Positions 43,849 to 52,897 are shown, counted from the stretch's first letter. The stretch is DNA of 64,000 bases from Flammeovirgaceae bacterium (GCA_027487845.1 JAIYCV010000021.1:62001-126000), one strand, 5' to 3'. Numbers and translations are program-made. The notes: generated from the sequence alone by a model not told the origin.

Positions 43849-45534
43849 TCAGATATTCATCTTTTTCAATTCTTTAACTGCATAGTCGCATGCTCTTGCT
43901 GTGAGGGCCATATAAGTAAGAGAAGGATTTACACACGCTGAGGAAGTCATTGCGGATCCATCTGTGATAAACACATTTGGCACTTCATGCATTTGATTGT
44001 AACCATTTAACACCGATGTTTTTGGATCTCGTCCCATGCGGGCTGTGCCCATTTCATGGTTGGCGTTGCCAGGAAATGAAGTGTTTACATAAGGCTTCAC
44101 ATTTTTGTAGCCTGCTGCGTCTAACATTTCTGCGGCTGAATTGGCCATGTCTTGCTGCATTGCTTTTTCGTTTTCTTTAAACTCACAATCAGCACTTAAG
44201 CTGGGTCTTCCCCATTTATCTTTTAGCTCGGTGTTTAGGGTAACACGATTTTCACGGTAGGGTAGACACTCACCAAAACCACCTAATCCCATATGCCATG
44301 ATCCGGGGTTCTGGACTTCTTTTTTTAACTGTTGGCCAAAAGCATCCGAACCGTCCCAGCCCGATCTGCCCGCACCTCCTTGCAATCCAAATCCTCGGAT
44401 ATAGTCATTTCTTTTTTCCGAAATATTTCGGAAGCGCGGCAAATAGACTCCTGTTGGTCTGCGCCCCGAATAGTAACTACCTTCGAAACCTTCAACGATA
44501 GCATTCGCGCCAGCCCCTTTGTGATGATCCATTAAGTTCCTTCCTACTTGATCACTCCCGTTGCCAAAGCCGTTCGGGAAACGCGAACTCATTGAGTTTA
44601 ATAAAATGAAAGTAGTGCCTAGGGTAGCGGCATTCAAAAAAATAATTTTTGAATAATATTCAATAACTTCTTTTGTTTCTGTGTCGATTATTTCAACACC
44701 AGTCGCCCTTCCTTTATTGTTGTCATAAATTATTTTATTCACCAAGGAATTTGGGCGAAGCGTAAGATTGCCCGTTTCGAAGGCGGCTGGCAAGGTACTT
44801 GCGTTTGTGCTAAAGTAAGCACCATAAGGACACCCACGGTGGCAGAGATTTCTATATTGACATTGCCCCCGGCCCTTCACCGGCTGTGTGAGATTCGCTG
44901 ATCTGCCAATAATTAAATGACGATCAGGAAATTTCTCTTTTATCTTAGATCTAAAATCTTTCTCCACGCAATTCATTTCTAGCGGTGGTTGAAATTTTCC
45001 GTCTGGCAAATGCGGAATGCCATCAGCATTACCAGTTACACCAATGAAGGATTCTACATAATCGTACCACGGAGCAAGGTCTTGATATCGGATAGGCCAA
45101 TCTACACCGTGACCGTCTTTTTTATTTGCTTCAAAGTCTAAGTCGCTCCAGCGCCAGCTCATTCGGGCCCAAAGAAGCGACCGGCCACCTACCACATCAC
45201 CTCTTATCCAATCAAAACGTTTCGTTTCGTGATAGGGGTTTTCCAAGTCGTTGATATAAAAATGTTTGTTGTCGCCACGAAATGAATAGTGACGCGCTTG
45301 TACAAAACTCTTGCGCTTGTCTTCCTCTGTAAGCCTTCCTCGATAATCGATCTCCCAAGGATTTTTGTTTGCTGTTGGGTAGTTTGGATGTTCCACTGGT
45401 TTGCCACGCTCCAGCATCAATACTTTTAACCCTTTTTCACAAAGTTCTTTGGCTGCCCAACCACCACTAATACCTGATCCAACAACGATGGCATCATATG
45501 TATTTTCTCCTTTGGCTTTTCCGTTTAGATTCAT
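43849..45534 (-). CDS. GMC-family FAD-dependent oxidoreductase
   Basis: This 561-residue flavoprotein has the FAD-binding loop VVGSGISGGWAAKELCEKG (GxGxxG at 19-24). A GDVVGGRSLLWARMSWRW segment is the second FAD motif, and CQYRNLCHRGCPYGAYFS is a Cys-rich segment seen in the gluconate/glucose dehydrogenase-like branch. The C-terminal NHEMGTARMG and NPSLTYMALTARA carry the conserved His and Asn. This branch usually pairs with a small gluconate 2-dehydrogenase subunit 3 protein and sometimes a cytochrome, but neither is adjacent. The start is ATG at 45534; the gene is leftward and divergent from the LytS gene. The substrate is probably a sugar or polyol. Confidence 0.88.
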   Translation of the reverse strand: MNLNGKAKGENTYDAIVVGSGISGGWAAKELCEKGLKVLMLERGKPVEHPNYPTANKNPWEIDYRGRLTEEDKRKSFVQARHYSFRGDNKHFYINDLENPYHETKRFDWIRGDVVGGRSLLWARMSWRWSDLDFEANKKDGHGVDWPIRYQDLAPWYDYVESFIGVTGNADGIPHLPDGKFQPPLEMNCVEKDFRSKIKEKFPDRHLIIGRSANLTQPVKGRGQCQYRNLCHRGCPYGAYFSTNASTLPAAFETGNLTLRPNSLVNKIIYDNNKGRATGVEIIDTETKEVIEYYSKIIFLNAATLGTTFILLNSMSSRFPNGFGNGSDQVGRNLMDHHKGAGANAIVEGFEGSYYSGRRPTGVYLPRFRNISEKRNDYIRGFGLQGGAGRSGWDGSDAFGQQLKKEVQNPGSWHMGLGGFGECLPYRENRVTLNTELKDKWGRPSLSADCEFKENEKAMQQDMANSAAEMLDAAGYKNVKPYVNTSFPGNANHEMGTARMGRDPKTSVLNGYNQMHEVPNVFITDGSAMTSSACVNPSLTYMALTARACDYAVKELKKMNI

Positions 45535-45934
45535 GTGTAAATAATTGTTTTTTAGTTGTCACATTGCCTGCCCCGCTGCAAGCGGGGGAATCGCTGAGAT
45601 TATCATGCTGTTGGTTTGGAGCATCTTGATGGCGATTTCATGGCTAAATGTTAATAAATAAACTTATGAAATATTTCTGGAGGAAAAAAGCAAATTTGCT
45701 CAGCGTTTTTTTAAGATTTTTTCGTGTTCACATGAGACCTTTTCCGTTTAAAAGAGGGCAGCTAACAGAAGTTTATTCACCCAATGTGACTTTTACTATT
45801 TTGATTATGCTAGGTGAAAATGGATGTTGTAGACAGAAACATTGATTTGATAGCTAGATTTTCTGCGATGATCGCAGGAACGGTAATTTCCATTTTTGAT
45901 TTATTATTTTTGAGTTCACTTAAATGCCAATTAC
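45535..45934. other. divergent intergenic region between GMC oxidoreductase and LytS genes
   Basis: These 400 bases hold no convincing gene; a 65-codon frame at 45648-45845 lacks any similarity. They contain a GC-rich hairpin at 45571-45587, a 12-bp palindrome AGCAAATTTGCT at 45689-45700 and a rightward -7 element TATTTTTG at 45905-45912. The -7 element lies 23 bases before the LytS TTG start. Both divergent promoters must lie here. Confidence 0.55.
45571..45587. repeat. GC-rich hairpin, CCCCGCT / AGCGGGG
   Basis: CCCCGCT (45571-45577) and AGCGGGG (45581-45587) pair perfectly around a GCA loop, 37 bases before the GMC gene on its upstream side. Its G+C content stands out from the A/T-rich surroundings and resembles short REP-like palindromes in other Cytophagales intergenic regions. 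No T-run follows on either strand. Confidence 0.6.
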
Positions 45935-46957
45935 TTGAAGAACAAGCTTACTACCTTTATCCACGTAGCTGTTTGGTCAGTGGCATTTGCTTTTCCCTTT
46001 TTTGTCACTCCTCCAACCACTCCACCACCATTTATTCAAGAGCAACAAATTCCCTTTAGATTATTTATTATTTTTTTTATTTTCTTGATAGCTGTCATGT
46101 TTTATTTTAACATGAATGTATTAATACCCAAGGTATTATATCGAAGAAATTGGTTTTTTTTCCTGATGTCTGTATTCGGGTGTTATTTTCTTTTGCTTGC
46201 CTTTGTCTTTGCCATCGTTAACATGCAATTTCCTGTTCATAACTTGCCAACACAGCCACCAGTTGTTTTCTTCTCATTTCTTTTTTTCTTCAGCTCAGCG
46301 ATAAGTACAAGCATTAGGTTATCCATTGATAAAGTGAAATTTGATAACCAACTTAGGGAAAAGGATAATGAAAATCTAAAGTCAGAACTATCGTTGTTAC
46401 GGTCTCAGGTGAGCCCCCACTTCATGTTCAATGTATTAAACAGTTTATCGGCCTTGGCCAGAAAGAAATCAGACCAAATGGAGCCGGTGATAATTCAACT
46501 TTCCAAGTTAATGCGCTACATGCTTTATGATTCGGAAGACGAAAAAATTACCGTTGAAAGGGAGTTGGAGTATTTGAATAGTTACATAAGTCTTCAAAAA
46601 CTCAGGTTTGGTAACGATGTGGAGGTAGAATTTAAAACACGTTTAGAAAAAAGAGGGGTTCCAATTGAACCAATGCTCCTCATTCCTTTTGTTGAGAATG
46701 CTTTTAAACATGGAATTGGCTTGATCGTTCAGCCAAAAATAGAAATAGAGTTTACCACGAATAGTTCACACATAAGTTTTACTGTAAGAAACAAGACTAG
46801 TTTAGTTAATATCAATGACAAAGATTCGAGTTCAGGTATTGGCTTGGTGAACTTGACCAGAAGGCTACGCCTTTTGTATAAAGATCGGCATGAGATAAAA
46901 ACTTATATCACAAAAGACAGTTGGCATATTGCTCACCTTGAAATTGCTTGGTCATGA
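45935..46957 (+). CDS. LytS/YehU-type sensor histidine kinase
   Basis: This 340-residue kinase has four membrane helices (about 8-24, 43-64, 73-96 and 108-128), a short coiled linker, and a His_kinase domain with LRSQVSPHFMFNVLNSLSAL (His162). Its ATPase part has IPFVENAFKHGIG and GIGLVNLTRRLRLLY. No ATG is available after the in-frame TGA at 45911, so the TTG at 45935 is the likely start; it directly precedes the first membrane helix. Its stop overlaps the LytTR regulator ATG (ATGA), confirming the pair. It probably senses a membrane or envelope signal that controls the downstream receptor genes. Confidence 0.9.
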   Translation: MKNKLTTFIHVAVWSVAFAFPFFVTPPTTPPPFIQEQQIPFRLFIIFFIFLIAVMFYFNMNVLIPKVLYRRNWFFFLMSVFGCYFLLLAFVFAIVNMQFPVHNLPTQPPVVFFSFLFFFSSAISTSIRLSIDKVKFDNQLREKDNENLKSELSLLRSQVSPHFMFNVLNSLSALARKKSDQMEPVIIQLSKLMRYMLYDSEDEKITVERELEYLNSYISLQKLRFGNDVEVEFKTRLEKRGVPIEPMLLIPFVENAFKHGIGLIVQPKIEIEFTTNSSHISFTVRNKTSLVNINDKDSSSGIGLVNLTRRLRLLYKDRHEIKTYITKDSWHIAHLEIAWS

Positions 46958-47664
46958 TGGATTGTATTGCTGTAGACGATGAAGATTTGGCGCTCGATTT
47001 AATAACCGACAATATTTCACAGGTTCCGTTTTTAAACTTAGTTGGAAGATGTAAAAACGGTTTCGAAGCAAATGAAATACTAAAGAAACGAAACGTTGAC
47101 CTTATTTTTTTGGATATCCAAATGCCAGGCATTTCAGGTATACAGTTTATTCAAAGTTTGTCTGCAGCACCGATGATAATTTTAACTACTGCCTATGAAC
47201 GGTATGCATTACAGAGTTATTCGTTGGATGTTGTTGATTATTTGTTGAAACCAATTGAATTTGAACGTTTCTTTAAGGCAACCAACAAGGCGTATGAATT
47301 CTTTAACTTAAAAAACAGAAAGGAACGCATAACAGATGACTTGACGCTTTTTGTTCATGCTGATTATTCACTCGTAAAGATTCTGTTAAAAGATATCCTG
47401 TTTATTGAGGGTCTGAAAGACTACATTAAAATATTTGTTACTACTCAGAAGCATCCTATAATTACTCGCATTAGCATGAAGGCATTGGAAGATCGCCTGA
47501 GTAGAAATAATTTTATTAGGGTACATAAGTCGTTTATCATTAATGCTCATAGGATTCAGACACTACGCAGGGGAAAAATTACAATCGGAGAAGTTCACAT
47601 ACCAGTAAGCGAATCATACAAAGATCAATTGAATAACTTCATTGATCCTAAAAGCCTTCAATAA
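46954..47664 (+). CDS. LytTR-family response regulator
   Basis: From the ATG at 46954 this is 236 residues, with a receiver domain (phosphoacceptor Asp54 in IFLDIQMPGISG; acidic cluster VDDEDLAL; Lys in LLKPIEF) and a C-terminal LytTR DNA-binding domain. The latter (about 130-230) begins LTLFVHADYSLVKILLKDILFIEGLKDYIKI and includes RISMKALEDRL and RVHKSFIINAHRI. LytTR proteins bind pairs of imperfect direct repeats. The gene is translationally coupled to the LytS kinase. The next gene starts 94 bases later on the same strand. Confidence 0.93.
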   Translation: MMDCIAVDDEDLALDLITDNISQVPFLNLVGRCKNGFEANEILKKRNVDLIFLDIQMPGISGIQFIQSLSAAPMIILTTAYERYALQSYSLDVVDYLLKPIEFERFFKATNKAYEFFNLKNRKERITDDLTLFVHADYSLVKILLKDILFIEGLKDYIKIFVTTQKHPIITRISMKALEDRLSRNNFIRVHKSFIINAHRIQTLRRGKITIGEVHIPVSESYKDQLNNFIDPKSLQ

Positions 47665-47757
47665 GCGGCCTTTAGTCGACACATTTCCAATGATGGTATA
47701 TTAATACTATAACTTATTGTAGACGATCCGTTCTTCGCATTTCAAATAAGAAGTGTA

Positions 47758-48993
47758 ATGAGGAAAGTTGGTTGGATTTGTTTTGCGCTCATTTTTTCTA
47801 AGGGGGCAGTTTTTGCCCAGAGAAGTTTTCAGATTGATGTGAGCAATAAATCTAGAAGTTATTTGGTAACATCTTCAAATTCTATTGATCTGTTTAATCA
47901 ACCATTGGTGATTGTGCTCCATGAGAAAGATCACTTAAACACCGCATTTGGAAGTGAAAAAGAGTGGCGATCAGTTTCAAAGCCTGTGCTTATTGCTTTC
48001 CCGATGGTTTCGGGTCGTGATTGGGACTGCAATGACAAGAGTACCGATTCACTTTTCGTGTCGATGCTAATTGTACACCTTCAAAATCAGTTTCGTGTGA
48101 ACCGTCATTCAATTTTATTAGTTGGATCTGAAAATTCATTTTGCCTTGTTCAGAAAATTAAAAATCAGATAGGATCGGGACACATAAAAACAACACAACT
48201 TTCACTTGGATTTCGCCAACCTGCTATTGTTTACGCAATTGACGAATGGGTCAATGCACTTGATTTATCGATCGAAAAGAATCCACTTAGACCTAGGAAG
48301 AGTAGAGTCGATTCGATACTTACCGCTGGCTTCAGTAGTGTCGATTCTATCAAACTACACTCATGGCACAAGCGGAGAACGCTTTCTGTTTCTACTGGCG
48401 GATTTTATTTTTTACCCAATGCTATTGCCCCTACCGATTATACAACTTACATAAACGTAGCCAATTCAAACAGTTATTTATCGTTTCAATACTCCAGTTG
48501 GGGCAGCGACTCCTTGGCTTTCTTTTTAGATGTAGGCTTACTTGGTATCCCGCAAAAACAGGACATCAATCTTGCTGGCGGAACAGCTAGCGTTACCGTG
48601 GGGGGAGGGCTACTTTCTACGTTTGTTGGAGGATTTAAATATGCTTTTTATAGGCACAAGGCCAGGCCCTATGTTGCCTTTGGGGCGGGCCCAATGTCTA
48701 TGATCATTTTCGGGGGTAAGTTTGAAGCTGGTAATATGGCTGCTTTTGGGCCTAGTGATGGAGGGCCCCCGCCTTCATCAAGTAACTTGAAAATGGCATC
48801 GAGATTAAATATGATTGCAATCATTGAAAGTGGTATGGATCTCCGACTGAGTAAAAGATTCTATACGTCTTTTAACATCCGTTATTCACATTCAGGAAGC
48901 TTTGAAAATGCAGGAGGTATTAACTCGGTGCGAGCTATTGGTGCAAATGTTGCAATCGGTTTTATTCTCGGAGCTAATAAAGAAGTTGAATAA
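47758..48993 (+). CDS. degenerate esterase-like domain fused to an outer-membrane beta barrel
   Basis: This 411-residue protein has a signal peptide (MRKVGWICFALIFSKGAVFAQ). Residues 25-165 look like an alpha/beta-hydrolase of the PHB-depolymerase/feruloyl-esterase class: a YLV strand, PLVIVLHEKDHLNTAFGSEKEW resembling the LHGxGG oxyanion strand, then VSKPVLIAFPMVSG and RHSILLVGSENSFCLV. At the nucleophile elbow I read GSENS rather than GxSxG, so catalysis is doubtful. Residues about 210-410 have alternating strands (TLSVSTGGFYFLPNA, FNIRYSHSGSFENAGG, ANVAIGFILGA) like a porin-type or OmpW-like barrel. I do not know a named family for the combination. It lies between the LytTR regulator and the TonB-dependent receptor. 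Confidence 0.65.
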   Translation: MRKVGWICFALIFSKGAVFAQRSFQIDVSNKSRSYLVTSSNSIDLFNQPLVIVLHEKDHLNTAFGSEKEWRSVSKPVLIAFPMVSGRDWDCNDKSTDSLFVSMLIVHLQNQFRVNRHSILLVGSENSFCLVQKIKNQIGSGHIKTTQLSLGFRQPAIVYAIDEWVNALDLSIEKNPLRPRKSRVDSILTAGFSSVDSIKLHSWHKRRTLSVSTGGFYFLPNAIAPTDYTTYINVANSNSYLSFQYSSWGSDSLAFFLDVGLLGIPQKQDINLAGGTASVTVGGGLLSTFVGGFKYAFYRHKARPYVAFGAGPMSMIIFGGKFEAGNMAAFGPSDGGPPPSSSNLKMASRLNMIAIIESGMDLRLSKRFYTSFNIRYSHSGSFENAGGINSVRAIGANVAIGFILGANKEVE

Positions 48994-49015
48994 TTATTTA
49001 AAAAACAGAAACTCT

Positions 49016-51397
49016 ATGAAGTCAAAAATTTTTACGGTCGTAGTTTTATTGTTGATGCTCATTTCAATGGAAAGCAACGGACAAATGAAGTTTACCGTGA
49101 GCGGATATATAAAAGATGCTTCGGATGGGGAGGCACTAATTGGTGCAACAGTGCAGGTGAAAGAAACAAGATCGGGAAATCTTAGCAACGAGTACGGATT
49201 TTATTCGATGACGCTACCTTCTGGAGCTTATACTGTTGAATACTCTTATATCGGTTATACCAAGACAGAGAGAATGGTAGTGTTGTCTTCCAATCAAAAT
49301 ATTGACATTGAGCTTTCAAACGAAGCGGAGCAGCTTAAAGAAGTGGTTATCAGCGGTGACCCTGATCTACAAAAATCCAGGAGTTTAGAAATGAGTACGG
49401 CTAAGTTAGATATGGGTACCATCTCGAAAATCCCATCGCTGTTAGGTGAAACGGATATTATTAGAAGTATTCAGCTTTTGCCTGGAGTGAGTACTGTGGG
49501 AGAGGGTGCTTCTGGATTTAATGTAAGAGGAGGAACGGTTGGACAGAACTTAATTTTGTTAGACGAAGCACCTGTTTACAACTCATCGCATATGTTGGGT
49601 TTCTTCTCAGTGTTTAATCCCGATGCCGTTAAAGATGTTAAGTTATATAAAGGCGCCATTCCCGCTACTTATGGTGGCCGTCTGGCTTCATTGCTCGATG
49701 TGCGAATGAAAGAAGGGAATAACAAAAAATTTGAAGCCAATGGTGGAGTTGGTCTTATTTTTAGCAGACTTGCATTGGAGGCACCGATTGTGAAAGACAA
49801 GGGTTCTTTCATAATAGCGGCTCGTAGGTCATATATTGATGTGCTGGCGGCACCCGTTCTTAGTGACGGCTTTGGGCTGAATTTTTACGATGTAACAGCA
49901 AAATCAAATTATGAGGTTAATAAGAATAATAAAATTTATTTGTCTGGTTATTTGGGAAGAGATAACTTTGCGTTCGGAGATAATCAAGGAATAAATTGGG
50001 GCAATAAAACTGCCACGCTGCGATGGAATCATCTGTTCAATAGCAGGCTCTTTGCCAACTTCACAACGGTATATAGTAATTTTGATTACCAGCTTCAATT
50101 TGGTGAAGATAATACTGATAGGGTAAACTGGCAGTCGGATGTTACCAACTTTATTTTCAAACCTCAGTTCAGTTACTTCATTAATAGTACAAATGAACTA
50201 AACTTTGGTGGCGAATTAATAAATTATACATTCAATCCTGCCGGGATAAAAGGAGCAAGTAACGGTGATGCAGTAGCTAACACGCTTCAAAAAAAATATG
50301 GAAGAGAGGCGTCTGCGTACATCAATAACAATGTTGAAATTAGTCCGCGCTTTGCATTTGAATATGGACTTCGATTTTCGCACTATGATTATATCGGCCC
50401 CAACTCAGCCTATACCTATCGTGATACGATCCCTGGAAAAAGAAGGGCTGTTGCATCTGAAAAAAAATACGGAGATGGTGAAATCATAAGTACTTACAAT
50501 AACCTCGAACCACGGTTTTCTACCAAGTTTCAATTGACTAATACAAGTTCATTGAAAGCCAGCTACAATAGGATGGCACAGTATATTCATCTTATTTCAA
50601 ATACTACCGCATCTAATCCATTAGATGTTTGGACTCCCACTTCAAATAATTTAAAGCCCGAGATTGGCGATCAGTTTACAGTTGGATATTTTAAAGACTT
50701 CGGGGCGTTTAATCAATTTGAGTTTTCAGCCGAAGGCTATTACCGTACTACTCAAAATCAAGTTGAATATATTGACGGGGCAGATCTTTTGATTAATAAA
50801 TACCTGGAGGGAGATTTGTTGAGCGGAAAAGGTCGTGCCTATGGATTAGAGCTATATGCAAAAAAGAAAACCGGAAGATTCAATGGTTGGGTAAGCTACA
50901 CGTTGGGTAAAAGCGAATTGCAAGTGGACGGTATCAATAATGGGAATTGGTATCCTATGCGTTACGATCAGCGGCATAACTTAAAGATTGTAGCATTTTA
51001 TGAATTGAACAAGCGGTGGTCAATCTCTGCGGATTTTGTGTATACCAGCGGCACGCCAACAACTTTTCCAACATCCCGATATTATTCGCAAGGAATACTT
51101 GTTCCGTTTAACGGCAATACTACACGTAACAACGTTCGGCTTGCCGACTACCATCGCCTCGATGTTTCATTTCGATTGGAAGGTCGAGAATTTCATCGAG
51201 ATGGAAGCAAGCGGAGAAATAGAGACTACTGGGTTTTCTCTGTGTACAATGTGTATGCTCGTAAAAATCCTTTTTCAATTTATTTTTCACAGTCATCTGA
51301 CCGACTGGCTGCAGGAACTCCAATAAAATCAAGCGCCACGCAAGTATCAATTATAGGCACTCTGATACCCTCGGTTTCTTACAACTTTAAATTCTAA
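49016..51397 (+). CDS. TonB-dependent receptor with carboxypeptidase-regulatory-like N-domain
   Basis: This 793-residue outer-membrane receptor is called from the ATG at 49016, which opens the signal peptide MKSKIFTVVVLLLMLISMESNGQ. An upstream in-frame ATG at 48902 overlaps the previous gene. Residues about 30-110 are a CarboxypepD_reg-like domain (FTVSGYIKDASDGEALIGATVQVK ... NEYGFYSMTLPSG). The plug follows (LPGVSTVGEGASGFNVRGGTVGQNLILLDEAPVYN), then a large barrel ending in SVSYNFKF with the expected terminal Phe. It imports a large ligand using TonB energy. There is no SusD gene; the partner is the downstream DUF4249 lipoprotein. Confidence 0.93.
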   Translation: MKSKIFTVVVLLLMLISMESNGQMKFTVSGYIKDASDGEALIGATVQVKETRSGNLSNEYGFYSMTLPSGAYTVEYSYIGYTKTERMVVLSSNQNIDIELSNEAEQLKEVVISGDPDLQKSRSLEMSTAKLDMGTISKIPSLLGETDIIRSIQLLPGVSTVGEGASGFNVRGGTVGQNLILLDEAPVYNSSHMLGFFSVFNPDAVKDVKLYKGAIPATYGGRLASLLDVRMKEGNNKKFEANGGVGLIFSRLALEAPIVKDKGSFIIAARRSYIDVLAAPVLSDGFGLNFYDVTAKSNYEVNKNNKIYLSGYLGRDNFAFGDNQGINWGNKTATLRWNHLFNSRLFANFTTVYSNFDYQLQFGEDNTDRVNWQSDVTNFIFKPQFSYFINSTNELNFGGELINYTFNPAGIKGASNGDAVANTLQKKYGREASAYINNNVEISPRFAFEYGLRFSHYDYIGPNSAYTYRDTIPGKRRAVASEKKYGDGEIISTYNNLEPRFSTKFQLTNTSSLKASYNRMAQYIHLISNTTASNPLDVWTPTSNNLKPEIGDQFTVGYFKDFGAFNQFEFSAEGYYRTTQNQVEYIDGADLLINKYLEGDLLSGKGRAYGLELYAKKKTGRFNGWVSYTLGKSELQVDGINNGNWYPMRYDQRHNLKIVAFYELNKRWSISADFVYTSGTPTTFPTSRYYSQGILVPFNGNTTRNNVRLADYHRLDVSFRLEGREFHRDGSKRRNRDYWVFSVYNVYARKNPFSIYFSQSSDRLAAGTPIKSSATQVSIIGTLIPSVSYNFKF

Positions 51398-51408
51398 ATT
51401 TATTCAAA

Positions 51409-52332
51409 ATGAAATTTAACAGTCCAATTACACTTCTACCAATTATTATGGGCGCGGCTTTGTTCTTTGCTTGTGAGGATACGGTAACAGTAAATCTTGA
51501 GAATGCTAGCCCCGTGTTGAATATCGATGCGTGGATAAATAACAAGCCTCAAACTCAAACAATTGAGCTTACACTTTCGCAATCTTACTTCGATAGCTCC
51601 AGGCCCAAAGGAGTGAAAGGTGCATCAGTTCTAGTTACCGATGAGAAGGGAAATGTATTTCCATTTGCCGAAAGTACGAAGCAAGATGGAATTTATGAAT
51701 GGTTCCCTTCCAGTGGCAGCTTTGGCGAATTAGGAGCAACCTATACGCTCACTGTAAATTACAATGGCGAGAAATTTGTTTCTTCTTGTAAAATGGCTCG
51801 TACCACAAGAATTGATAGTATAACCTTTAAAGTTGAAAAAGGTCAGGGGCCGGGTGCCGCTGATGTTGACAAAGCTTCGTTTTGGGCCCGAGATCAAATC
51901 GGTTCAGGAGATTGTTATTGGATTAGAACATATAAGAATGGATCACTTATAAATTTACCAAGAGACATAAACAGAGCCTATGATGCAGGGATAGCACCAA
52001 CCGGGAACTTTGATGGTCTTACGTTTTTGCAGCCAATTCGAGAGGCGATCAGCCCGCAACAGGATGAAGACAGCAACGGAAAAATACTTTCACCTTATAA
52101 AAATGGAGATTCTGTTTATGTTGAGATCCATTCAATCTCTCGATTGGCATTTGACTATTTGGGTGAACTGAGAATCCAAACAAACCGACCTGGCGGCATA
52201 GCCGAGTTATTTAGTACTCCATTGGCTAACGTGTCTACTAATATCAATAACGAAAACCCCAAAGGGAGTCAAGTGGTGGGCTTTTTTAATGTAGCTGCTG
52301 TCTCAGGTTTAGGCAGGCGGTACAAAAAATAA
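51409..52332 (+). CDS. DUF4249 outer-membrane lipoprotein
   Basis: This 307-residue lipoprotein (ITLLPIIMGAALFFAC, lipobox with Cys22) contains the DUF4249 fold: an N-terminal beta domain (LNIDAWINNKPQTQTIELTLSQSYF ... VKGASVLVTDEKGNVFPF), then DGIYEW, LGATYTLTVNYNGEKF and later DSVYVEIHSISRLAFDYL. Such proteins are consistently encoded just after a TonB-dependent receptor in Bacteroidota and probably bind ligand at the cell surface. Here the spacing is 11 bases. The operon ends with a strong terminator 47 bases later. Confidence 0.9.
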   Translation: MKFNSPITLLPIIMGAALFFACEDTVTVNLENASPVLNIDAWINNKPQTQTIELTLSQSYFDSSRPKGVKGASVLVTDEKGNVFPFAESTKQDGIYEWFPSSGSFGELGATYTLTVNYNGEKFVSSCKMARTTRIDSITFKVEKGQGPGAADVDKASFWARDQIGSGDCYWIRTYKNGSLINLPRDINRAYDAGIAPTGNFDGLTFLQPIREAISPQQDEDSNGKILSPYKNGDSVYVEIHSISRLAFDYLGELRIQTNRPGGIAELFSTPLANVSTNINNENPKGSQVVGFFNVAAVSGLGRRYKK

Positions 52333-52378
52333 AGTATATCACCATACAGACTGCATGCGCCTCACGATAACAATAAAT

Positions 52379-52409
52379 AAAAAAGTCAGGTTGTTGGCCT
52401 GACTTTTTT
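52379..52409. terminator. bidirectional terminator between DUF4249 and RRM genes
   Basis: A perfect 12-bp stem, AAAAAAGTCAGG (52379-52390) and CCTGACTTTTTT (52398-52409), has a seven-base loop and T-rich tails on both strands. It serves the rightward DUF4249 operon and the leftward RRM gene. Confidence 0.92.
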
Positions 52410-52429
52410 TATTCTATCATTTTATCCGA

Positions 52430-52780
52430 TTAGTATTCTCTGTTGAAATCTCCTCTGCGGAAACCTCCGCCTCCGCCACCACTATTGCCACCTCGGCTTC
52501 CGCCTCCGCTGCCACCGCGTGATGGAGGTCCACCCTCAGTGCGAGGACGAGCTTCGTTCACAACTAAGTTTTTACCCATAAAGTCAGCACCATTTAACTC
52601 ATTGATTGCATTTTGGCCTGCCTTGTCATCCTTCATTTCAATAAAGCCAAAACCACGGCTACGTTGAGTGAATTTGTCGATCACGATCTTTGCAGAACTT
52701 ACTTCTCCGTATTCTGCGAATAACCCTTTTAAATCTTCTTCAGACGCCTTCCAGGGAATGTTGGCTACGTAAATGTTCAT
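52430..52780 (-). CDS. RRM-domain RNA-binding protein, glycine/arginine-rich tail
   Basis: This 116-residue protein has one RRM (residues 1-80), with RNP2 NIYVANIPWKA and RNP1 SRGFGFIEM. SSAKIVIDKFTQR is the connecting loop and NGADFMGKNLVVNEARPR the last strand. The tail (about 82-116) is glycine-, arginine- and serine-rich (GGGSRGGNSGGGGGGFRRGDF) and disordered. Such plant-like RRM proteins are conserved in Bacteroidota and cyanobacteria and act as RNA chaperones, often cold-induced. A -7 element lies about 110 bases upstream, so a long leader is likely. It shares the bidirectional terminator with the DUF4249 operon. Confidence 0.95.
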   Translation of the reverse strand: MNIYVANIPWKASEEDLKGLFAEYGEVSSAKIVIDKFTQRSRGFGFIEMKDDKAGQNAINELNGADFMGKNLVVNEARPRTEGGPPSRGGSGGGSRGGNSGGGGGGFRRGDFNREY

Positions 52781-52889
52781 TTTTGTTGTTGTAATTAAGT
52801 TGTTAAAAATTTTCCGTCAATTCTGATAATCTGAACTGACTAACAACTATTGAGTTATTTCCAGACTGCCGATTACTTCATTAACCGCA

Positions 52890-52897
52890 CAAATATA
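52890..52897 (-). promoter_or_regulatory. candidate -7 element of the RRM gene
   Basis: The minus strand reads TATATTTG here, a match to TAnnTTTG. The leader to the ATG at 52780 would be about 100 bases. No TTG is found 19-21 bases further upstream, so the -33 box is weak or absent. Confidence 0.45.

Noticed and set aside
45648..45845. 65-codon rightward frame upstream of the LytS gene
   Set aside because: Unremarkable sequence in a divergent promoter region; it would overlap expected control sites and has no recognisable domain.
48902..49015. Upstream start of the TonB-dependent receptor
   Set aside because: It would overlap the preceding gene by 92 bases and displace the signal peptide that begins at 49016.
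52443..52667. Proline-rich frame antisense to the RRM gene
   Set aside because: It is the mirror of the glycine-codon-rich RRM tail and not an independent gene.
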